Assembly (NCBI GenBank): GCA_964003875.1
Contig: CAXFLH010000050.1
Span: 1-10,370, forward strand
DNA from: UBA8444 sp964003875
Lineage (GTDB): Bacteria > Bacteroidota > Bacteroidia > Flavobacteriales > UBA7312
Direction: 5' to 3'
DNA: 10,370 bases
Shown here one piece after another: positions 1 through 6,610 of the stretch. The translations under genes were made by a program, and so were the position numbers. The notes beneath the pieces are model-generated. The model worked only from the letters and a program-made list of their open reading frames with translations, did no database searches and was not told where the DNA came from. Each line of letters opens with the position of its first letter. Position 1 is the first letter of the stretch.

Positions 1-478
1 TTAAAGATATTTCTGCTAATAAACCACCACAAATTCCTGCAATGGCCTCTGAGAAGTTTCCTATGCCGTAAGCTACTCCTTCAACTTTAGTATATTCATT
101 TTCTTTTTTACTTTCAGCAAGAGAATCATACAAAATAGCTGAATCTGCTCCAGAAATAAAACTTGAACCAATACCTAAAATAATTTCACCAATGATAAAA
201 TACCAAAAACTGAATGAAAGGCTGATGATTAGAAAGCCAAAAAAACAGAAAATAGCTCCTAATATCAAGGTGTTTTTTCTACCAAAGACATCGGCTAAAT
301 AGCCTGAAGGAATTTCCATTGCAGCCACAATAAATGAATACATACCCTGAAGTATCATAACCTCTTGAAGATTTAATCCGTTTTCTTGAAAAAATAGCAC
401 AACAATAGGCATGACTATCATAAACCATTTCAATCCTTTGATTACATAAAGTTTCCAGATATTAGAGTAAATATTCAT
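1..478 (-). CDS. MFS transporter, N-terminal part (cut by left window edge)
   Basis: I translated this partial gene by hand from the ATG at 476-478; it stays open for 159 codons to the window edge, so the C-terminal half or more is missing. It is very hydrophobic, with about four transmembrane segments visible (roughly residues 18-30, 42-58, 70-90 and 92-112). The loop after the second helix reads GYLADVFGRK (residues 59-68), the major facilitator signature motif A (G-x-L-x-D-x-x-G-R-K). A later segment GIGSSFISGADSAILYDSL (102-120) resembles helix 4 and the following loop of drug or metabolite efflux MFS proteins. The substrate cannot be told. The ATG directly abuts the xerD stop codon (TAAATG on the minus strand), so it is probably co-transcribed and translationally coupled with xerD. 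MFS membership is secure; the efflux role is a guess. Confidence 0.85.
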   Translation of the reverse strand, partial: MNIYSNIWKLYVIKGLKWFMIVMPIVVLFFQENGLNLQEVMILQGMYSFIVAAMEIPSGYLADVFGRKNTLILGAIFCFFGFLIISLSFSFWYFIIGEIILGIGSSFISGADSAILYDSLAESKKENEYTKVEGVAYGIGNFSEAIAGICGGLLAEISL

Positions 479-1378
479 TTATGACCTTGGATGATGTGAT
501 ATTATGGATTGTCTTAAAAATTCTCTGTTGATGTGTGTGTAAAGTTGAGTAGTTGTAATGGATTCATGTCCAAGCATTTCCTGTACTGCTCTAAGGTTAG
601 CACCTCTTTCTATTAATTCAGTGGCAAAGCTGTGTCTAAATGTATGAGGACTTATATTTTTCTTTATTTGTGCCTTTTCAGCAATTTCTTTAACAATATT
701 AAAGATGGACACTCTACTTAAATGCTTACCTCTTTTACTCAAGAAAATGTAATCTTCCTGTCCTTTTTGAATCCTTAGATGGCATCTGACTTCGTCAACA
801 TATATATTCAGTACTTTAGTTGTTACATTACCTATTGGAATCAATCGTTCTTTGTTACCTTTTCCAATTACTTTTATAAACCCATCTTTTTTAAACCAAT
901 TGGAAAGTTTTAGATTAATAAGTTCTGAAACCCTTAAACCACAGCCGTATAATGTTTCAATAATAGCTTTATTACGTTGTCCTTGTGGGTTGCTCAAATC
1001 AATAGCGTTTATAATTTGGTCAATTTCTTCAGTACTTAAGGTGTCAGGAAGTTTCAGCCCTTTTTTTGGTCCTTCAATTAGGTTGCTAGGGTCGTTACTA
1101 ATTACATCTTCTAATATCAAATATTTGAAAAAAGCTTTAATTCCAGATAGTATTCTAGCTTGACTGCTAGCACTCATTCCGATTTCTGCTACCCAGCGTA
1201 TAAAGGCGGTCAAATCACTAGTATTTATTTTTTTAACACTAACTTTATTGTCGTTCATTTCTAGATAATCAACTAGTTTATTGACATCTCTTACATAAGA
1301 TTCTATAGAATTTTCTGATAGATTTCTCTCTAACATCAAATAAGAACGAAAGCCATTTATGTTATTTTTCCAACTCAT
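479..1378 (-). CDS. xerD: Site-specific tyrosine recombinase XerD (XerC/D family)
   Basis: The 299-aa product has the length and two-domain layout of Xer recombinases, which resolve chromosome dimers at dif together with FtsK. An N-terminal SAM-like core-binding domain (about 1-100) begins with the typical pattern FRSYLMLERNLSENSIESY. The catalytic domain (about 110-299) has the full active site: R149 in GCGLRVSEL, K173 in GKGNKER, H245 and R248 in HTFRHSFAT, H271 in LGHESITTTQ and nucleophile Y280 in LYTH. Each is exactly one residue beyond its E. coli XerD counterpart, which argues for a housekeeping Xer rather than a phage or island integrase. XerC versus XerD is a call by similarity only. 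The start at 1378 is supported by the normal N-terminus and by the divergent aroQ start 16 bp away. The stop codon touches the ATG of the MFS gene. Confidence 0.93.
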   Translation of the reverse strand: MSWKNNINGFRSYLMLERNLSENSIESYVRDVNKLVDYLEMNDNKVSVKKINTSDLTAFIRWVAEIGMSASSQARILSGIKAFFKYLILEDVISNDPSNLIEGPKKGLKLPDTLSTEEIDQIINAIDLSNPQGQRNKAIIETLYGCGLRVSELINLKLSNWFKKDGFIKVIGKGNKERLIPIGNVTTKVLNIYVDEVRCHLRIQKGQEDYIFLSKRGKHLSRVSIFNIVKEIAEKAQIKKNISPHTFRHSFATELIERGANLRAVQEMLGHESITTTQLYTHINREFLRQSIISHHPRS

Positions 1379-1382
1379 TGAT

Positions 1383-1390
1383 TACTTTTG
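1383..1390 (+). promoter_or_regulatory. Candidate -7 promoter element of aroQ (TACTTTTG)
   Basis: This octamer matches the Bacteroidota -7 consensus TAnnTTTG perfectly and lies in the 16-bp gap between the xerD and aroQ start codons. Exactly 4 nt separate it from the aroQ ATG, so the expected transcription start falls at or beside the start codon. No TTG or TTTG is visible at the expected -33 position, which weakens the call. It also supports the downstream ATG at 1395 as the true aroQ start. Confidence 0.45.
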
Positions 1391-1394
1391 TACT

Positions 1395-1811
1395 ATGAAA
1401 GTAGTAATTGTTAATGGACCAAATTTAAACTTATTAGGCGTAAGAGAAAAAAGTATTTATGGCGAACAATCATTCGAAGAATATTTAAAAGAATTACGTC
1501 AAACTTTTCCTAGTATAATTATAAGCTATTTTCAGAGTAATGTAGAAGGTGAAATTATTAATTGTCTTCATGAAAATGGCTTTGATAGCGATGCTATTAT
1601 TCTAAATGCTGGAGGATATACACATACCTCTGTAGCTATCGCTGATGCCATTTCTTCTATCAATTCTCCTGTTATTGAGGTACACATCTCAAATATTTAT
1701 TCTAGAGAAGAATTTCGTAAAAAATCTTTAATAGCTCCATATTGTAAAGCTAGTATTTGTGGTTTTGGACTAGATAGTTATCGTTTGGCTCTTGAAAGTT
1801 TAAAAAACTAA
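1395..1811 (+). CDS. aroQ: 3-dehydroquinate dehydratase, type II
   Basis: The enzyme converts 3-dehydroquinate to 3-dehydroshikimate, step three of the shikimate pathway to aromatic amino acids, in the cytoplasm. The 138-aa product has the usual length of type II dehydroquinases. It starts with the family hallmark MKVVIVNGPNLNLLG, followed by the lid-loop R17 and the catalytic Tyr (Y22 in SIYG). Also visible are the conserved segment FQSNVEGEI (46-54), N71 and H77 in LNAGGYTHTS, H97 in EVHISNI and R108. Upstream in-frame ATG at 1359 would add 12 residues antisense to the xerD N-terminus and place the family start inside the protein, so ATG 1395 is chosen. The gene is divergent from xerD and converges on a small ORF, overlapping it by 12 bp. 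Chorismate, a downstream product, is also the entry point for menaquinone synthesis by either pathway. Confidence 0.96.
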   Translation: MKVVIVNGPNLNLLGVREKSIYGEQSFEEYLKELRQTFPSIIISYFQSNVEGEIINCLHENGFDSDAIILNAGGYTHTSVAIADAISSINSPVIEVHISNIYSREEFRKKSLIAPYCKASICGFGLDSYRLALESLKN

Positions 1812-1955
1812 CTCACTAATCTGTTCTGATGACATATCTAAATAAGAAATGTCTTTTTTTATCATAAATTCAACAAGATGTGTTAGTTGATGTTCAGCAG
1901 TTTTTAAAGCATCAGCACCTTTAAAATCCCAAACTAGACGAATTTTATTTTCCAT
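1800..1955 (-). CDS. Small unrecognised protein downstream of ddl (51 aa)
   Basis: I do not recognise this protein securely. It begins MENKIRLVWDFKGADALKTA, continues with EHQLTHLVEF, and has 51 residues with no signal peptide or membrane segment. A short beta strand (KIRLVWDF) followed by an amphipathic helix with two His residues is plausible. The ATG at 1953-1955 lies inside the last codons of ddl, in another frame (11-bp overlap), and the stop lies inside the aroQ 3' end (12-bp convergent overlap). Tight packing behind ddl, protein-like composition and the absence of any alternative gene here favour a real gene. I have an unverified impression that small Bacteroidota proteins with a WDF-G-x-x-A-x-x-TAEH pattern exist, sometimes longer. 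An in-frame ATG at 1991 would lengthen it by 12 residues but would run far into ddl. Confidence 0.6.
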   Translation of the reverse strand: MENKIRLVWDFKGADALKTAEHQLTHLVEFMIKKDISYLDMSSEQISELVF

Positions 1956-2919
1956 GAAACATGTGTTCAACAGATTGATTAAACAATTCACTAAGTGATA
2001 TCCCTTGGCAGTAGGCTTGTTGTGGAATAATACTCTCCTCTGAAAGACCGGGTACAGTATTTGCTTCTATAATGTATGGTTCATTGTTCATAATAATAAA
2101 ATCAACTCTTGCAATTCCATTTAGTTCTAGTAATTGATAAATTTCAATAGTTCTTTCAGAAACTTTTTTAGCCAAGTCGTCACAAATTCGTGCTGGAGTG
2201 ATTTCTTTTGATTTACTCTCGTATTTAGCTTCGAAATCAAAAAATTCATTTTCACTGACAATTTCTGTAATCGGAAAGGTTTCAATTGTGCCGTTTAGAT
2301 TATGAACACCACAAGTTACTTCAGTACCAATTAATAAGGATTCAATAAGGATATATTCGTCATGCATAAAGGCCATATCCATGGCGGGCATTAGTTCTTC
2401 AATAGATTTGATCTTGCTGACACCAAAACTACTTCCATTACCATTAGGCTTAACGAAACATGGCAGTTTCAACTGTTTAATGATGTTTGAAGAATCTATT
2501 GTATCTCCTTTTTTTAGTTTTATAGACTTAGCACAAGGAATATCAAAATTTCTTAAAAATTCGTTACAAGCTCCTTTGTCAAAACTTAATGCAGATGCTT
2601 TTACTCCTGAGCAGGTATAAGGTATTTCTAAATTATCAAGATAGTGTTGTAGTACGCCATTTTCTCCAGGCGTTCCGTGAATAGCCATAAATACGCCGTC
2701 AAATTTTATCATTTGATTGTCAATATCTACACTAAAATCGGATTTATTAATAGGGTATGACTTTCCGCTTTTTTCTAATCTCCAGCCTTCATTGTCAATA
2801 ATTACAGCAAAGACATTGTATTTGTCTTTATCTAGAAATTTCAATGCGACCTTTCCACTTTTTAGTGAAATTACTTTCTCAGCAGAAAAGCCTCCCATTA
2901 CAACGGCGATATTCTTCAT
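1945..2919 (-). CDS. ddl: D-alanine--D-alanine ligase
   Basis: Ddl joins two D-alanines using ATP, producing the dipeptide that caps the peptidoglycan stem peptide. The 324-aa product has the three ATP-grasp subdomains. Visible motifs are GGFSAEKVISLKSG (9-22, E14 equivalent to the conserved D-Ala-binding Glu), HGTPGENG (81-88) and VKPNGNGSSFGVSK (156-169, ATP-binding strand and serine loop). The omega-loop EAKY (230-233) and the Mg2+ ligands D273 in ARVDF and E285/N287 in IEANTVPG follow. Tyr233 matches the Tyr that gives D-Ala-D-Ala specificity in E. coli DdlB, where VanA-type D-Ala-D-Lac ligases carry His, so this is a housekeeping ligase. It is divergent from the PASTA gene, and its last codons overlap a 51-aa ORF. 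A -7 motif 4 nt upstream of the ATG suggests a very short or absent leader. Confidence 0.96.
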   Translation of the reverse strand: MKNIAVVMGGFSAEKVISLKSGKVALKFLDKDKYNVFAVIIDNEGWRLEKSGKSYPINKSDFSVDIDNQMIKFDGVFMAIHGTPGENGVLQHYLDNLEIPYTCSGVKASALSFDKGACNEFLRNFDIPCAKSIKLKKGDTIDSSNIIKQLKLPCFVKPNGNGSSFGVSKIKSIEELMPAMDMAFMHDEYILIESLLIGTEVTCGVHNLNGTIETFPITEIVSENEFFDFEAKYESKSKEITPARICDDLAKKVSERTIEIYQLLELNGIARVDFIIMNNEPYIIEANTVPGLSEESIIPQQAYCQGISLSELFNQSVEHMFHGK

Positions 2920-2923
2920 AATT

Positions 2924-2931
2924 CAAAAATA
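2924..2931 (-). promoter_or_regulatory. Candidate -7 promoter element of ddl (TATTTTTG)
   Basis: On the minus strand this is a perfect TAnnTTTG match, followed by 4 nt (AATT) and then the ddl ATG. A TTG (minus strand, 2956-2954) sits 22 bp upstream and could act as the -33 element, though that spacing is somewhat long. The element-to-ATG distance is identical to that at aroQ, so the mRNA may be leaderless. Confidence 0.45.
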
Positions 2932-2971
2932 AACTAAATACATATAATCACGACAAGGGCAGCATAATTAT

Positions 2972-2979
2972 TATATTTG
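2972..2979 (+). promoter_or_regulatory. Candidate -7 promoter element of the PASTA-secreted protein-rluD operon (TATATTTG)
   Basis: This is a perfect TAnnTTTG match in the 79-bp divergent region. It ends 19 nt before the ATG at 2999, predicting a leader of roughly 15 nt. No clear -33 TTG is visible at the expected distance. With the ddl element on the other strand it makes a back-to-back promoter pair for two cell-wall genes. Confidence 0.42.
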
Positions 2980-2998
2980 TTTTTCGTTATCGATTAAT

Positions 2999-3790
2999 AT
3001 GAAAAATAGCAACAATTCTTGGTTATCGTTTTTTTTAACTAAATCATTTTATAAAAATTTATTGTTTTCAATTACAACAGTTATTGTTATTATTCTATCA
3101 ATATTGTTGGTGTTGAGGTTTTACACTCGACATGATGATTTAATTGAATTACCAGATTTTATCGGTATGGATATTCAAGAAACAGATAGTATTTTAAGTG
3201 AAAAATCATTGAGATATGTTGTTATAGATTCTGTTTTTAATACGGAACTTGCTCCTCATAGCATAATTGACCAAGATCCTATTGCTGGTTCTTTTGTAAA
3301 AGAGGATAGACGAATTTATCTTACTATAGTTGCTAAACGCAAAAAACAAGTTATAATGCCAAGGTTAGTTGACTTGAGTTTACGTCGTGCAGTTTCTAAA
3401 TTGAAGGCATTAGAGCTTTCTGTTGGTAACTTGACCTTTATTCCTGATATGGCTAAGAATGCGGTGCTTAAACAAACGATTGATGGTAAAGAAGTAGAGT
3501 CAGGCACTCAAGTATTTGTAGGTACTCAAGTTGACTTAGTAGTAGGAGACGGGCTGAGTGATGTGATGGTTAATCTTCCAAATTTAAATGGATTGACCAA
3601 AGAAGATGCTGAAATTTTGCTTCAAATGAACTCGATTAATTTAGGTTTAGTTTTGTACGATTCTTCAGTTAAAGATAGTGCTACAGCTGTAGTTTATCGT
3701 CAGCGTCCTTCAGTTGAAGATAATGCGATGATTAATTTAGGTAGAAACGTTGATATATATCTTACGTCAAACAATAGTGCCGATGAATAG
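2999..3790 (+). CDS. Membrane-anchored protein with three PASTA domains
   Basis: The 263-aa product has a short basic cytoplasmic N-terminus (1-19), one transmembrane helix (about 20-40, rich in I, V and L) and then three consecutive PASTA repeats in the periplasm: about 45-113, 117-184 and 190-257. Each opens with a proline-containing strand (LPDFIGMD, MPRLVDLS, LPNLNGLT) and then an amphipathic helix. The first and third also show the QxP turn (IIDQDPIAGS, VVYRQRPSVE). PASTA domains are known from the ends of PknB-type kinases and PBP2x and typically bind peptidoglycan or muropeptides. There is no kinase or transpeptidase domain here, so this is a stand-alone PASTA protein, as is common in Bacteroidota. 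Divergence from ddl and an 8-bp overlap with the next gene support a cell-wall role. Its precise function is unknown. Confidence 0.9.
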   Translation: MKNSNNSWLSFFLTKSFYKNLLFSITTVIVIILSILLVLRFYTRHDDLIELPDFIGMDIQETDSILSEKSLRYVVIDSVFNTELAPHSIIDQDPIAGSFVKEDRRIYLTIVAKRKKQVIMPRLVDLSLRRAVSKLKALELSVGNLTFIPDMAKNAVLKQTIDGKEVESGTQVFVGTQVDLVVGDGLSDVMVNLPNLNGLTKEDAEILLQMNSINLGLVLYDSSVKDSATAVVYRQRPSVEDNAMINLGRNVDIYLTSNNSADE

Positions 3791-5597
3791 ATTAATAGTT
3801 ATCTTGATATTAATTTGTCAAATTTCGGTAGCTCAGGAATTTGTAAATCCCTTGATGTATAATTCACAAATACCTCAATCTTTTCTAAGGTCAGCTTTTG
3901 AATCAAATACAACAATAGATTTACCATTTTATGATGATTTTTCTGACTATTTAGTATATCCAAAGTCTTCGCATTGGCTAGATAATGATGTTTTTGTAAA
4001 TAGAAATTATCCAATAAACCCATTAAATATTGGTGTAGCTACTTTTGATGGTTTAGATTCAATAGGTAGTCCTAGAAATTTAGCATCAGAAACAGTTCAT
4101 GGCCCATCAGATCATTTAACATCTAGACCTATAGATTTATCAAATTCATCTGAAGTCTATTTATCCTTTTATTTACAATCAACAGGTATAGGGAATGAGC
4201 CAGAATCTAATGATATTTTTATGTTAGAATGCTTAGATACGGCTTTAGTATGGCAAACGGTTTGGGATACTACGGGTTACAGCCTTTCGGATTTTGAAAA
4301 GATTAATATTACCATTAATGATAATGCTTTTTTACATGATACCTTTCAATTTAGGTTTCATAATGAAGCTACATTATCTGGCAATTTTGACCATTGGCAT
4401 ATAGATAATGTATTACTTACTGATGATTTATCTTTATCCAATGATATAGAAGATTTAGCTTTTGTTTATGAGACTTCTCAAATGTTGAATTTTTACACTT
4501 CTATACCTTGGACTCATTTTGATCAAAATAGAGCCGCTTATATGGCGTCAACGATGGACACTTGGGTTAGGAATAATTACTCGACTACTCAAAGTGTAGA
4601 CTATGCCTATGATATTTATACGCAAGATAACGACTTAATATTCCATTATCCTTCTACTGGTCCTAGTAGAAATGATGAAATACCAGCTTTTCAAACAGAC
4701 AACTTTTCCTATTCTGATGATTCTCCTGCTGCAATTACAGTAGGTGTATCTGCTTTTCCATCAACTAGTGCTGGTTTAAAATCTAACTCATTTACTGTTG
4801 TTCAGTCTCTAGCAACCGATGATAATAATTTATTTAAAAACAACGATACTTTGAAGTATGTTCAACACTTTGACAATTACTATGCTTTAGATGATGGTTC
4901 AGCTGAAGCCTCATATGGAATAAATGTTGAAGGGGGTATGGTTGCTATGTTGTTTAACATTTCTGAATACGACACCTTAAAGGCTGTTCAAATTCATTTT
5001 GAAGAAAACTATGAAGATTCTGATGGTCTAGCGTTTAGTATTACATTATGGAATAGTGAATCGGGGATTCCATCTGATGTAATTTATCAAAGTCAAATAT
5101 TTTACCCTCAATATATAGACATTAAAAACGGTTTTTATGAGTATGTATTAGAAAACCCTATTAGTGTGTCAGGTTCGTTATTTATTGGATGGGAACAATA
5201 TTATGACGAAATCATAAATGTTGGGTTGGATAAAAATACCATCAATAATGATAGAATGTTTTATAATCTTGGAGCTGGTTGGAATCAATCTAATTGTGCT
5301 GATTGTGATGGTACTTGGATGATTAGACCAGTATTTGGAAGTTTGACCACTTCATCGATAGATAATGTTTTAACTACTTCTTTTGGTGTGTTTCCTAACC
5401 CTGCATCAACTTCAGTTAGTATTAAATTTGAAGAACCTCATACGCTTTCTATTTTTACTTTGAGTGGTAAGCAAGTTTATAAGAATTTCTCTGATGGCCG
5501 ACATAATATTGACTTACAATCGTTTTCTAAAGGTATATACATACTAGAAATACAAAGCGATTACCAAAAACACAGAAAAAAGTTATTAGTACAATGA
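3783..5597 (+). CDS. Secreted protein with T9SS type A sorting domain, in PASTA/rluD operon
   Basis: The 604-aa product has a signal peptide (MNRLIVILILICQISVAQ, cleavage near residue 17/18). Its C-terminal domain (about 530-604) is of T9SS type A: VFPNPAS, then SIFTLSGKQVY, DLQSFSKGIYILEI and the basic tail KKLLVQ. It should therefore cross the outer membrane and be anchored or released at the surface. Between them, residues 47-215 form a beta-rich region with PFYDDFSDY, GVATFDGLDSIG and SRPIDLS, ending in HWHIDNVLL, and reminiscent of MAM or jelly-roll modules. A second beta-rich module (about 365-515) begins YALDDGSAEASYG and ends with CADCDGTWMIRP. No catalytic motif was seen, so adhesion or a structural role is a guess. 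The start at 3783 puts the signal peptide at the N-terminus; an upstream in-frame ATG at 3750 would bury it. The gene overlaps the PASTA gene by 8 bp and rluD by 4 bp. Confidence 0.88.
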   Translation: MNRLIVILILICQISVAQEFVNPLMYNSQIPQSFLRSAFESNTTIDLPFYDDFSDYLVYPKSSHWLDNDVFVNRNYPINPLNIGVATFDGLDSIGSPRNLASETVHGPSDHLTSRPIDLSNSSEVYLSFYLQSTGIGNEPESNDIFMLECLDTALVWQTVWDTTGYSLSDFEKINITINDNAFLHDTFQFRFHNEATLSGNFDHWHIDNVLLTDDLSLSNDIEDLAFVYETSQMLNFYTSIPWTHFDQNRAAYMASTMDTWVRNNYSTTQSVDYAYDIYTQDNDLIFHYPSTGPSRNDEIPAFQTDNFSYSDDSPAAITVGVSAFPSTSAGLKSNSFTVVQSLATDDNNLFKNNDTLKYVQHFDNYYALDDGSAEASYGINVEGGMVAMLFNISEYDTLKAVQIHFEENYEDSDGLAFSITLWNSESGIPSDVIYQSQIFYPQYIDIKNGFYEYVLENPISVSGSLFIGWEQYYDEIINVGLDKNTINNDRMFYNLGAGWNQSNCADCDGTWMIRPVFGSLTTSSIDNVLTTSFGVFPNPASTSVSIKFEEPHTLSIFTLSGKQVYKNFSDGRHNIDLQSFSKGIYILEIQSDYQKHRKKLLVQ

Positions 5598-6610
5598 TGA
5601 ATGAAGTGGAGGAGGAATTATTTGAACATCATCGAGTAGTTGCCGATAAAGGGCAAGAACCTCTAAGAGTGGATAAATTTCTTCTAAATCGACTTGAGGG
5701 TACTTCTAGAAATAAAATTCAACAAGCGGCTATTGATGGTTTTATACACGTTAATGATAAGGCAGTAAAATCTAACTATAAGGTTAAGCCCCATGACGTA
5801 GTTACGGTCATGTTTAAAAATCCACCAAGGGAAATTGAACTTATTCCTCAAGATATTCCATTAGACATTATCTACGAAGATGAAGATATAGTCATTTTAA
5901 ATAAAGAGGCTGGAATGGTTGTTCACCCTGGTTATGGCAATTATTCGGGTACTTTAGTAAATGCTTTAGCTTATCATTTTAAAGATCTACCTGCTAATAA
6001 TGGTGATATTACACGACCTGGCTTAGTACATCGTATTGATAAAAACACCACAGGATTGATGGTTATTGCTAAAAATGAGATTGCTATGAATTCATTATCT
6101 AAGCAATTCTTTGATAGAAGTATTGATAGAAGATACAATGCTTTAGTTTGGGGTGAGTTAAAAGACCGAGAAGGCAGCATCGAAGGTCATATTGGGAGAA
6201 GTCTTAAAAATAGAAAAGTTATGACTGTTTTTCCTGAAGGAGAGTATGGAAAACATGCTAAAACTCATTATAAAGTATTGGAAAGCTTCGGATACATTAG
6301 TCTTGTAGAATGTAAGCTCGAAACGGGGCGTACACACCAAATAAGAGTACATTTCCAACATATTAAACACCCGCTTTTTAATGATTTTGAATATGGTGGA
6401 GATAAAATTTTAAAAGGAACAACCTTTTCAAAGTACAAGCAGTTTGTTGAAAACTGTTTTCGTATGATTCCTCGTCAATCATTGCACGCTAAAAGTTTAT
6501 CTTTTTCTCATCCTCGTACAAATGAATGGTTAAGTTTCGATTCAGAATTACCTGATGATATGAAAAGTGTCATTGAAAAGTGGAGAAACTATGCTATTCA
6601 CAAGATTTAA
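5594..6610 (+). CDS. rluD: RluA/RluD-family 23S rRNA pseudouridine synthase
   Basis: The enzyme isomerises specific uridines in RNA to pseudouridine; RluD-type members act on 23S rRNA helix 69. The 338-aa product has an N-terminal S4 RNA-binding domain (about 24-75: LRVDKFLLNRL, then SRNKIQQAAIDGFIHVN) and an RluA catalytic domain (about 88-330). The catalytic motif GLVHRIDKNTTGLMVIAK (143-160) carries the essential D149. Other family motifs are DIVILNKEAGMVVHPG (98-113), ETGRTHQIRVH and the segment SLHAKSLSFSHP near the end. Full-length RluD-like domain order separates it from the shorter RluA, but substrate sites within the family cannot be assigned from sequence alone. The ATG overlaps the previous stop as ATGA; a second ATG at 5597 is an alternative. 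Its stop overlaps the end of mqnE by 4 bp. Confidence 0.93.
   Translation: MMNEVEEELFEHHRVVADKGQEPLRVDKFLLNRLEGTSRNKIQQAAIDGFIHVNDKAVKSNYKVKPHDVVTVMFKNPPREIELIPQDIPLDIIYEDEDIVILNKEAGMVVHPGYGNYSGTLVNALAYHFKDLPANNGDITRPGLVHRIDKNTTGLMVIAKNEIAMNSLSKQFFDRSIDRRYNALVWGELKDREGSIEGHIGRSLKNRKVMTVFPEGEYGKHAKTHYKVLESFGYISLVECKLETGRTHQIRVHFQHIKHPLFNDFEYGGDKILKGTTFSKYKQFVENCFRMIPRQSLHAKSLSFSHPRTNEWLSFDSELPDDMKSVIEKWRNYAIHKI

Noticed and set aside
852..1163. 103-aa plus-strand ORF inside xerD
   Set aside because: It lies entirely antisense to the catalytic part of xerD, has no family motif and reads as the complement of a conserved gene.
479..1378. Tyrosine recombinase as evidence of a mobile element
   Set aside because: Active-site spacing equals housekeeping XerD, and there are no att repeats, tRNA or island genes around it.
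1359..1394. Upstream in-frame ATG for aroQ adding 12 residues
   Set aside because: The extension is antisense to the xerD N-terminus and would displace the family's near-universal N-terminal strand; the ATG at 1395 fits the family and the promoter motif.
1420..1427. TAAATTTG on the minus strand as an xerD promoter
   Set aside because: It matches the -7 consensus and is about 40 nt from the xerD ATG, but it lies in conserved aroQ codons (GPNLN), has no -33 element, and such AT-rich matches are expected by chance.
1945..2919. VanA/VanB-type resistance ligase
   Set aside because: The omega-loop has Tyr (EAKY) rather than His, and no vanH or vanX homologue is nearby; this is a normal D-Ala-D-Ala ligase.
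2717..2932. 71-aa plus-strand ORF within ddl
   Set aside because: It is antisense to the conserved ddl N-terminal domain and has no features of its own.
3750..3782. Upstream in-frame ATG for the secreted protein
   Set aside because: It would put 11 extra residues before the signal peptide and extend further into the PASTA gene; the ATG at 3783 gives a canonical signal peptide.
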